Below are positions 1-10,300 of a stretch of 64,000 nt of DNA, in pieces. The position numbers were made by a program, and so were the translations under genes. The stretch is from Owenia fusiformis (Eukaryota > Annelida > Polychaeta > Sabellida > Oweniidae), in NCBI GenBank assembly GCA_903813345.2, contig CAIIXF020000008.1:23046822-23110821 (forward strand), given 5' to 3'. Under the pieces are notes generated by a model. That model ran no database searches. It saw only the letters and a list, made by a program, of their open reading frames with translations, and was not told where the DNA came from. Numbering within the stretch: the first letter of the stretch is position 1; every line of letters starts with the position of its first letter.

Positions 1-548
1 CAACTTCTCTTAACTTTTTAGACATATCAAGATGATCCTTTTAGCTTGTCAAGCTTTTCTTATTATAATTTGCTGTATTATGTATGAAGAATAAATATAT
101 GAAAAAAAACAAAAAAACATTGTATGTATCAATGTCAATTTTATAGTGTTATTTAGTAAACTGGTCATTGTGTTTGCAAAGGTTTTGAATATATTAAAGT
201 ATGCTTTTTGGTATGATTTTCTTTACTTTTATGAATATGTGAATAATATAACTGAAGGAATATGCCAGAATGTAGTACGGAATAAAATTGAATTAGAAAA
301 AAAAAAAAAAAAAAAAAAAAATGTTGATAATCAGCAAAATCTTTTGAGTCAATAAGGGGCAAATAGTTAATTCACTGATCCACACCATTAAACTAGACAA
401 CAGCAACGCCAAAGCGTAGCAAATCCCATTGAACAGCCATGGCTGGCATTTTTACAAACAAAGTACATAGCCAAAAATGGCAGCCATTTTTCAAAATGGC
501 CACTTTCTACCAAAAGTGTCATTAGACAGTGTGCCATGCTTATAGTAT

Positions 549-848
549 AGGGGGGGGGGGGGGGGGGGGGGTAGGTACGAAAATTTCCAATGAACATGCG
601 TGACATATACGGGATTCGCGTGACAAATCCGAACAAATTGCGTTCGTTTTTTCCCGACGTTCGTATTTTTACCGTATCATAAACATATTTTGAAAAATTT
701 TTTACAGAAACATATTTCCGTGACAATTACCAGGTAAAATGCGTATTTGCGTGACATTTTGTGTCACGCAAAAAAAACTGGCGTGACTTCAAATTCTTCA
801 GCAAATGCGTGACAAATACGCAAATTGCGGGACAGTTGACAGGCCTGC
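549..848. mobile_element. Unclassified insertion inside repeat H1
   Basis: It begins with a run of 22 or more G and contains many copies of GCGTGACA and its variants (GTGACAAAT, GTGACATTTT). The matching repeat copy at 48.3 kb lacks it. No coding sequence is visible and I cannot name the family. Confidence 0.35.
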
Positions 849-1099
849 TATTAGCTGCCATGTGCTTCTTTAATATCTACATTTCTAGCTTTATCAATGT
901 CCTATATAATTCTTTTACATTTTAAACATATCGCTATTACAGTTTTACATATTGCACCTAAACTACTGTAAAATCGGCACTAAAATGGCCGCCATTTTCA
1001 AATGAATGGCCATTTTGAAAATCGGCTTTCGAGTAGAACTTCTACCCCCATAGAGTATATGTGTACAAAATATGAACAAAATCGGGTCAACACTATTTG

Positions 1100-1963
1100 A
1101 ATTACTCAATTCAATTCAATTTATTCATTCAAAATTACATCATACAACATTTCATCAATTACATGAAAAAGACACCCCAAGGGGCGTATATATTCCATGG
1201 GACATAATATTTAAAAGTAACGTTTTAGTCAAAGATCAAAAGCTTAATGAATCAAAATGAAAGAGAAAAATGGAAGCATAGATTATCATTGGTATTTACT
1301 GATAAGATCATTCTTTATCAGTTTTTCAAATTTCTTTATATATTTTGCCTTTTTGAAGTCTTTAGCCAGTGAGTTATACAGTATGGAAAGTCTGCAGATT
1401 CTGTTACAGTTTTCTGCACAAAAGTGAGCGTTTGAAATATTAATGTCAAAAATATTTAATATTTTGAACTTTTTGAAGATGGGACTTGAATGAGCAGTTC
1501 TTTCAGAATTTGTCATTATTCTTAGAAATTTCTTTTGCAAAATAAATACAATAGTCTGTTTAAGTGATTTTTAGTTGCATTGCCCCATAAAATGTTTCCA
1601 TAACTTATATATGAATATACTAAAGAATAATAGGTAGTCAGCAAGGCATTTAATGTTAGTTTGTGTCTAGTTTTATATATTAATCAAATTAAATTTGAAA
1701 TTTTGGTACAAAGTGCATTCATATGAGCAGCCCATGTTAACTTGGAGTCAATGATTACTCCTAGAAAATTAATATTATTACCCTTTCTATTGATTGATTA
1801 TTTATTTTTACTTCAAAGTTGTCAATTTTGTTGATTCTTTTGTCAAAAAACATAAATTTTGTTTTTTCTACATTGAGTGTTAATCTGTTAGATGTCATCC
1901 AATGATGAACCTTCTTCAATTCCTCATTTATATCATTTTCTAAATTATCAATAAAATATTTGT
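1100..1963 (-). mobile_element. 5'-truncated non-LTR retrotransposon (CR1/Jockey-like RT fragment)
   Basis: The minus strand encodes the last part of a reverse transcriptase, with stops and shifts: a segment reading HHWMTSNRLTLNVEKTKFMF, and further on LRIMTNSERTAHSSPIFKKF and YNSLAKDFKKAKYIKKFEKL. Both are typical of CR1/Jockey-group RT C-termini. It ends in GAATAAATTGAATTGAATTGA. Imperfect target duplications (GTCAACACTATTTG at 1086, GTCAATATTTG at 1964) flank it, and the host repeat reads through at this site in the 48.3-kb copy. Confidence 0.7.
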
Positions 1964-2072
1964 GTCAATATTTGTGTTTATTGCCCAGACGGACGGAGGC
2001 ATTCCCTATATCCCTCCGAACTTCGTTCATTCGATAATTAAAAAATAGAACAGTCAGGCACTAAGCAAACAT

Positions 2073-2220
2073 CAGGCACGTAGCCAAGATTTGCCAAGGG
2101 GGATTCACTTTTGACAACTTTTGCCTAAAAATGGCCAAACTCACTTGAAAAGTGCTCAGAATATTACTGCTTGATTTTGAAAGTATTTTCACTCAAACCT
2201 CCTCCCAGGCTATGGGCCTG
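2073..2220. mobile_element. Short MITE-like inverted repeat
   Basis: Ends are CAGGCACGTAGCC and GGCTATGGGCCTG, imperfectly complementary with two mismatches. There is no coding potential. Confidence 0.4.
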
Positions 2221-2255
2221 AACATGGTGTTGTTCAAAAAGTAAAAAATCACCAC

Positions 2256-2448
2256 TCAAAACATCACATCAAAGGTGGTAAGCGACATAAATAGATGTAT
2301 ATGTCTATTATCTCTAAAGCTCTGGGGAAAGAGGGAAAGCCCCAGAGCTTTAGAGATAACAAACATAATTACGTCTCTTGCTTACCACCTTCGTTTGTTC
2401 AAATTTTCACCGACTAGTTTCCAAATACTACACTTCGATGTGATGTTT
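2256..2448. mobile_element. Palindromic MITE
   Basis: Nested arms AAAACATCACATC / GATGTGATGTTTT and AAGGTGGTAAGC / GCTTACCACCTT surround a hairpin CTCTAAAGCTCTGGGG / CCCCAGAGCTTTAGAG centred near 2337. Confidence 0.6.
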
Positions 2449-3942
2449 TAATTGGTGTAGGCATATTCAGTACACCTTTCTTTATCTTGAAGTGAAATAA
2501 GAAGCTATGATATGACATAATATCCTTTGAAGCATATTTCGAAAATTTTGAGGCCACCATTTTGTTTGTCGATTTTGACCAATCGGAGATGTAATCTCAA
2601 TACAGATTTATATCATCACTCATTTGTGTCATTGTGATGGGAAGAAATGAATGAAGGGGGGAGTAGCTGAGTTTCGCAAACAAATCTAGAAGATTTATTT
2701 TTTCAAGAGGAAGTTTACAATCAATGCATCAGGATGCATTCAATTAAGACCGCCTCCTTAATGAAAATACTACACATAAAGTGGTGAAAAAAACGAACTT
2801 AAGTTGAAAGATCGCAACGTTCGCTACTTTGTTCAATTCAAGAAATCTCCAAGGGGCTGCAAATGGGAAATTTTTTAGATTTTATAACCTCAGAATACTG
2901 CCTTCAGTGTCATGTTTGGCTGAGTTCCACAATGTAACCTAGCACGATGGATGACATAGAACAAACTGGTAAGTAAACACATGGAAACATGTATCGACCT
3001 TGGGGAAGATGCCTCCTTATAAGTGGAGAAGTGTTTCATGATTTCAGTGCACACTTTAAAATGAGTTGTAATCCATAGATCCATTTTTTAAATGTTAAGG
3101 TTCAAATTGTATTCTATTCAAATTATATCACTGTTAAACTACATGTACTTGGGTCAGTCAAAAAGTTCTGTTTATTTATCTCTAACTTTGTCATTTTGAG
3201 GAATTATTTCTTGATATTTGGTACACCTATAGAACATACATTGGTACAAATATTGACTAGACATTGTATCTCAACTATCATTGGTTACTGAAAAATGGTT
3301 GCTATGGTAACAGAAGGGTGATGTATTTGGTTCAACCCAATTTTATTGATTTTCGTACACTGTTATTAACGTATACATAAAAATATTGGGTGAGACTTGA
3401 GATAATGTATGCGGCGCCAGTCAAAATTGAAACTTCTGATTGGGTTCGAAGCCGAGATGCCCGGATATGTCCCAGCAAAAGCCGGAATTCACGTGATTTT
3501 TCACGAAGAAGGGGTGGAGTTTAAGCGAGATTCATCGAGACTTCTTCGTGTCAATCGTGTCAATCCCTGCATTGCTTATTGTTAACTCCACCTTTTTGCC
3601 CATATATGGAGATGGAGATGCCACTTGCGAGCGTGAACAGTTCAGTCTAGAAATAGAAATTTCTTAAGCGATGTCTTTCTTCAATTTTTCTACACGATAT
3701 CTCGATAAATAGTGGACATATTTGTACCATTCTTTCGTCAAAATGAGGGTATCGCTGGAATACATATTTCCAATCTGTTGGTCAATAGATTTATTCATTG
3801 ATACTGGCAGGAATTAGATCGTAATAAACATGCTAAAATTGTAAAACTTGTATTACATGAAATATATTTTAAACTGTCTCAATATTTAAAAACTCCTTTC
3901 TAACTAAGTCCCCGATGTCATATCTAAGTTTAATTTAGTTAT

Positions 3943-4317
3943 TTAGCCTTCAAAATAGTCGCCTCCTGCAGCAATGACCTTTCGGTGCCTTTCTACCCAG
4001 TCTCTGAAGACCCCTTTGAAACCGCCAGCCGACAATTCATTTAAACGTTTGCGCACTGCTGCCCGCAGAGCCTCATCAGAATCAAACCGGATCCCCAGAA
4101 GACCCCTCTTTAGATTGTTGAAGAGGTAAAAGTCACAAGGAGATGCGTCTGGGGAGTATGGTGCTTGTGAAATCCTGCTCCATTGGAGGTCTTCTAAGGC
4201 AGTCTTGGTAACATTACTTGTATGGGGACAAGCATTGTCCATATGGAAGTGTGGCTTAAACCCTCGCCGTCTCTTCTGACGTATGGCCCTTCTTGAGTGA
4301 GGAATCTTGGAACCCAT
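3943..4317 (-). pseudogene. Mariner transposase C-terminal fragment
   Basis: It contains HMDNACPHTS, APYSPDASPCDFYLF and a normal C-terminus ending GGDYFEG. The first residues of this open frame are out of frame with the family; real homology begins near GFKPHFHMD. The catalytic domain's first Asp is absent. Confidence 0.85.
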
Positions 4318-4396
4318 TTTGAGGCTACGTAACGCTTTCTCAATACTTTAGTGATGATCATATGACATGAGCCATAAGAAATATTCAGAATGGATC

Positions 4397-4690
4397 TTAT
4401 GAAATGTGCCTATCTTGCTCAATCAACTCTTGTATTTTCTCAGCATTGTCCTCATTCACAGAACTCTCGGGCCTGCCAGTCCGTGCTGAATCAGACAGTT
4501 TATCCAGGTTTCCAGACAAGAAGTCATTGTACCATCTACGGACAGTATTATACCTTGGAGCATCCTGTCCAAAAGCACATTTAACAAGTGAATATGTCTC
4601 TTGTAGTGTTTTCCTGTTTTCTACCATACACTGTATCAAGTTTCTTTGCTTCCACTTTAACAACTCGCTAGGAGAATCAATATTTGACAT
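4397..4690 (-). pseudogene. Mariner transposase N-terminal fragment
   Basis: 97 codons with the DNA-binding helix-turn-helix half: Q-rich start, FGQDAPRYNTVRRWYNDF, DSARTGRPE. It ends at RHIS followed by TAA, where homology shifts to another frame for a further stretch. Confidence 0.85.
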
Positions 4691-5269
4691 GATTTTTTCT
4701 CAAAATCCATTTTTCGCTTTTTCGTCTTTTCATCGTGAAAATCATCTATGTCAGCTGAAAATTGTCACATTTGAATATTTCCTTGACTGTGATGTCATCA
4801 AGACAATAGAATTGGCATCAAAACCTGTAAATTTGCACAATCTGATATTTTAACATGAAAAACTGTTCAATGAATTGATGCCAAATAAAATTAATTAGGC
4901 ATTAAAAATATGACGTTTTTTAGCTGAACCGTGTACCCCACAATTCTGTTACCATAACAACCCTATTTCAATAACCAATCATTGTTGAGATACAATATTA
5001 AGCCAATAGTTTCACAAATATATGTTCTATAGATGTACCAAATATCAAGAAGTAAATCCTCAAAATGACAAAGTTAGAGATAAATAAACAGAACTTTTTG
5101 ACTGACCCAAGTATTTATCTGCTTTAAATGGGCTTATTAGCCTTTAGCGGATTATTGATGTAGATGTAGGTAACATTACATCATTTCGTTATTTTAACCA
5201 TATGAACTGGTCACCATAATAAATGATTTGACTATAAAGATAGTACACACTAATAAACAGCCTAAAAAC

Positions 5270-6926
5270 TATAGTAAAATTTTAAATGTTTGTGAGTACT
5301 TTGAATTTAAAAAATAAGCATTCAAATGACCAAATTGAAACAGTTTATGTAAAAATAGAAACATTTATCCTAACTTTTGTATATTTTAGTTTGTTTTGTA
5401 GTTTAGCTATCATATCTGTGTCCTCTTATATTTTGATACTTCTCTGCCATGATATTTTCGGAAAAATTAACATGGCTGAAACTCCCTAAATTACAAAAGG
5501 CCACAGCTTTGCTGCACATTATACATTACTAGAGTCCATTTCACTGTTTAACTGCGTCAGTAAAAGCTAAAAAATAAGAAATCAAAATGTCATTTTGCAA
5601 TAATATATGGAAAAATATATTCCTATTGTACATGAATGACATTTGTATATCTTGGATAACCAAACCCGTCTGGCCCAGTTATCTACTCTTGATATCGTAG
5701 ATCTGGGCCAGACTCGATCCAATGCAAAAAATGGGGTATTTACTCGGGAAAAAACACACTGGTTTTTCAATGTATAATACGTGCTGATAAATGAATAAAC
5801 ATCATAAAAATCACTTACGTGTTTGTTCCTTGTATCAAACTTTGTATTTATATTAGGTTTCCATCGCTGGATGACGGCTAATAAATAAAAATAAGAACGA
5901 AACGTCTAAACGCAGCAAAAAGAAAAATTCTTCTGCAATCTGTTCGTGATCTCGTAGAATATCGAGAAGTCTCGACTGCTTATTTCGTTCAGTACTACAT
6001 TCCGTCAGTTCAACAAATTGAAAAATCGTATTTAATGTCCACCATATTTCTTTCCAGTTTAAATACAACACAGACACGTCTGTTTTATAAAGTAATCTAC
6101 GTTTTGATAACAAATCTGCTGAACAAATCGTAATATTTGGAATGTATTGATTCCCGGGAAGTGTATTTTCGTTCCATGAAAGTTTAAAAATTATCGCGTC
6201 ACACTCGTGTTACGTCACATCACATGACTTTATTCGGTGCGGAGAACTGACGAAATATTGACGAAATGTTGTGCCCATTTCAACATCAATATAACAAACA
6301 AAACACCACATTTACGCGTAAGTTGTGTTCTCTTTATTTCAAATAAATACTTGGGTTTACATGGTACCTGATGTTTTGGTTGGATGGCTAATAGGGAATG
6401 AATAATAAGTGATGATTCAGCGACATGTTTTTTCCGGAGTAAATCCCCCCTTTTTAGCATTGGACCTTGTCTGGCCCAGATCTACGACGTCAGGAGTAGA
6501 TATCTGGGCCAGACGGGTTTGGTTATATCTTGGATTGCTTCTAGTTTGGCTTGTGAAGTGTGTGGCCTCTTATATTTGGATGCTTCTCTGCCATGTTATT
6601 TTTAATAAGATTTACATGGCTGAAATTCTTCAAATTACAAGACGGCACAGGCTTATTGCACAAAAAATTAAAAAATCTGAAATATACAAATGTCATTCAT
6701 GTACATTATGAATATACTTTTCTATATATTATTGCACAATGGTCTCCCAATTTCTTATTTTTGCCGTTCTACTGACGCAATGAAGCAGTGAAATGGACTC
6801 TATCTGAAATATACAAAAGTTAGGATAAATATAAATGTTTCTATTTATACATTAACTGTTTCAATTTGGTCATTGCTTATTTTTAAATTCAAAGTACTCG
6901 TGACAAACATTTAAAATTTTACTGTA
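5270..6926. mobile_element. Large foldback transposon with ~500-bp arms
   Basis: Ends are TATAGTAAAATTTTAAATG and its complement at 6926. The left arm (5270 to about 5770) matches the right arm (about 6400 to 6926) in inverse orientation, each ending in a smaller palindrome built on TCTGGCCCAG / CTGGGCCAGA. The mirrored frames ALDRVWPRSTISRVD and ALDLVWPRSTTSGVD show the symmetry. The 630-bp centre has no recognisable gene. Confidence 0.75.
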
Positions 6927-7248
6927 GCTGGGCGATAATATATGATATCAGATTCACATCAAGTTTTCATTATGAATCAAGCCTGAATAGACATATAAAT
7001 TCGCAAGCTTATTCAGTGCATAGTATTGCACTTACAAATTGTACAATAAAGATCTTTTTATCACTAAAAAGGCAGATATATTTAAAAGATTCCACTAAAA
7101 AGCTTTACCTAAATATTCGTGAGCCGCCACACATTCTGATATTCACTCCGTGTTGTAGGCCTAGGCCCAAGGTCAGAAAAGTTTTGGAACAATTTTGGAA
7201 GGTCTATAGTCATGAATCTACAATAAAATCATAAACTAACAAAAAACC

Positions 7249-7315
7249 ATGGGGTCAAAGTCATCTACACTTCTTCAGGAAGAAGACATCAGTGATATTC
7301 AACAAGAAACTGGAT
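7249..7315 (+). CDS. CHP1: CHP1 exon 1
   Basis: Encodes residues 1-22, from MGSKSSTLL to QQETG, plus the first base of Phe23. The donor is T|GTAAG (phase 1). The ATG is preceded by AAAAAACC, a reasonable invertebrate start context. It carries the myristoylation glycine. Confidence 0.93.
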
Positions 7316-10300
7316 GTAAGTTTAACCTTATTTTGATAACTCGTCACTTTCCAAATGTTGCTACAGTTGGGGACATAAATAAATGACAGGTGGATTTGCT
7401 GAAGTGAGGATTTCCCATGTTAAAAATAAGAGAATTTACAAGAGGCCATAAATCAGTGGATGAGATTATACAAAATGTAAAATATACAAATTTTAAGGGA
7501 TATGTATCTAGACAATATTGGAAATTATGGGCTTTCAGACCACCATAATTAGGAAATGGTGATCGAAAATCGACCTGTCATTTATTTTTGTCCCCAACTG
7601 TAAATTAATTTTTTTATCCACTAGACTACTGCACTAGCCTCAAAGTCAGCACTATCAATGGTATACTAACTCTACCTTTATAGATAAATACTAGAAGTTC
7701 AAAAGCTGTTCGCCATTTTTGTTTCACAACTGCGTCGCTACATCTCGTTCAGTGTAAAATCGTATCCTAAAGCCCAAATCCCGGGAATCCCGACTCACTG
7801 GTTACACCAACAATCAATCAGATGGTATTATTACACCAAAAGTAGTGCGAAAAAGTTTTGATGACATTTAAAGACACTGTTCCTCTTTCACGTGCATTAT
7901 CTCATGGAAATGGGCATACCAGTGTTGCCAGTGCAAAGATCTTTGTTCCATGGTAAAGGAAAGCTATCAAACATTGTCTGAAGAGCAGATCTAGCTCCGT
8001 AATTTTACTTTTAACATGGGGACCTTGACAACATATAGCCATTTGGGCGATAATAGGTGATTCTAAAGTGAAAATGAGTGCTTTTTTCGTAGTTTTACTT
8101 TGACCAAGGCTTGCAAAACATTTAAGTGATAAACCTTCCAACAATTTTTGATATTTTTGTTGTCTCGAAGTGTTCTAGACGATATCAAAGTGGAAAAAAT
8201 TTTTTTGAATCAACCAAAAAATATTCGTTTTTCCGTAAAAAATCTAGATACCATAAAAAAATTACCGTTTTTTCCTGTAAAAACGACCGTAAAAAATCTG
8301 CTGTAACTTTACCAAAATCTACCGTGAAATATTTTATTATAATTCGATTTTTTCTATAAGAACGGCCGTAAAATATACCGTAAATATTTGAAAATCTACC
8401 ATATTTCTGCTGGAAATAACAGTATTCTTGTTCAAACTACCGTAAGATATTCTATAATTATTATGAAATTCTGAAAAATTGAATTCTTCTCGTATTGCCC
8501 TTGTAATATTCCATCACCAGCCCAAAAATAGGTGCCGGCAGGTCTTTGACGGTGGTTATTGCGTACTTAGTAAGTAACTAAGTAAGCTGGTGTGTAATCA
8601 GTCAACACACTGGGGGATATCGTGGTGCAAAATCAGTGTTCAACTACCACAGGAGGAGTAATCATGATTAATTTGTAAATTGCTACATTGTAGCAATGGT
8701 ATGAGTATGATGTCACAATACACTGGGGCCTAACTGGCGTAAAGGGGGAGAAAAGGGCCAATTTTGCACATGGGGACCACATTTGACTCAAAATATTTGC
8801 ATTTAGTAACCTACATTTCAGTACATTCTGTGTAATACTTGAAATGCATTGCTATAATGATTTACAAAATGAAATAATCTCGGGGAATTTGCTTCCAAAA
8901 TTTTTGAATGAGATCCCTGAAGTTGATGACCCAATTTTAGGTCATTTTGGCCCGTTTTTAGAGACTCAGCCTTCACCTATTTCCCCAAATATGGCTAGAT
9001 TTTGTAGAAAACGTGTTAAAAGTTTGAAATGCAGCTGTTTTGAGCCTGAAATAACTCAATTGTTTGAAAAAATGCTGAATGAGCAAAAATTATGATAGTA
9101 AAATTTTCCCATTTTTGGATATTAAGGTGTTATTAGGGTAAATACCACTTCCGGGTAGGACATGTTTTTAATACTTTAAAAACGAAGCCATGCCAACTTC
9201 AATGGTGTCACTGTGTATAGTAGGTTTAAGTATATGCATTGTGGCCATTTGAGGTATGTATGTAAAGCTGAGGCCAAGTACTTTCTAAATGTGCCATTTT
9301 TAGAATAAAATCGCAAGAATATAGTCCCGTAAACTGGAACTACTTTATTCGTAAATTTTCATCGGTGAAGCAGGGATTTTACCTAAAAATGAGTCCCTAT
9401 GTTGGCGTAGTGATATTTAAAAATCGAGACGCAAATCCTATGTTAGATATAGTGTAAAGATGAAGGTTATGGATATAGTCATTGTATGGGCCAGTTCGTT
9501 CGAAAATGGCAATATGTAGCCCAGAACTTGAATTTTGTGATTTTTTTCAATATTTTTCAATGATTTACCGTAGTGACACCTCCATTTTTAAAACTCCCAC
9601 TGTTTACAACAACAACCAATCAGATAGGTTTAATTTTTTACATCAGGCTGTGCATGCGCCATTGGAGGAAGTGGATGGTTCGAGTGTGAATTTGGACCAA
9701 CTTTTGCAAGTTTTACCAGGAAATCACCTTTCATTTGGTATGTTAGTAACGTTTTTTATCGTATTGGGTATGTAAGAATCATATACATGTCGAATTATTA
9801 GCATAAATGTCACAGTTTGAACGATATATGGAAATATAACACTTCCGGAAAATATTGTCACAAACGCCTTGTGGACTATTCACTATATTTTTAGAATATA
9901 CCATTGATAGTGCTGACTGTGACTTTGCCTAGACTACAGATCTAATTTATCTATAGTGCAGATACAAAATAATTGATAAGTCGTATAATTGGCATATTTT
10001 CTTGAATTTTAACATTTAATGTCCCAAACTCCCACAAACTGCAGAAAAGTACACACCATAAATCATATTTACCAAAATGAGTGTCTCCAAGGCTTCATGC
10101 CAGCGTATGCATAATACAGGATACAGGTCCTTACTCACTTCGAGAGCCATGTTAGATTTTGAAACTTATGGCTCTCGAACGGGGAAATGGACAGCTGAAT
10201 AATAGTGACCTTTGTAACACGAATTAAGTCGATCAGCGGCTTACTTTTGTTCTCTAACTATGTCATACATCATCATCATCCTTCCATGCAAGTATTGGAG

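Larger units (their letters stand above)
393..2034 (-). mobile_element. Helitron-like repeat copy H1, interrupted by a LINE and a second insertion
   Basis: On the minus strand it ends in a small hairpin (ACGC..GCGT) 10 nt before a terminal CTAG, followed by host T. Its other end starts A|TC just before GAACGAAGTTCGGAGG. Between lie the GGACGGA tract (1987-2000) and GCCATTTT-rich body sequence shared with the copy at 48.3 kb. Insertions occupy about 545-848 and 1100-1963. Helitron assignment is inferred from the termini; no Rep/helicase gene is present. Confidence 0.5.
3148..5111 (-). mobile_element. Mariner-type (DD34D) transposon with ~200-bp terminal inverted repeats, internally deleted
   Basis: TIRs start CTTGGGTCAGTCAAAAAGTT, are flanked by TA on both sides (3146-3147, 5112-5113), and stay alignable for about 200 bp at 3148-3360 and 4900-5111. 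The minus strand carries two transposase remnants. The N-terminal part (4690-4397) reads MSNIDSPSELLKWKQRN through NTVRRWYNDFLSG, a helix-turn-helix region that stops at a frameshift. The C-terminal part (about 4260-3943) includes HMDNACPHTS and YSPDASPCDF, two catalytic Asp separated by 34 residues. The stretch with the first catalytic Asp is missing, so it cannot encode an active enzyme. Confidence 0.9.

Noticed and set aside
5582-6711. Similar proteins on opposite strands (ALDRVWPRST / ALDLVWPRST)
   Set aside because: Mirror images of foldback arms; stops interrupt any longer frame.
8844-9775. Two open frames of 83 and 97 codons as transposase
   Set aside because: Neither shows a recognisable catalytic or DNA-binding motif.
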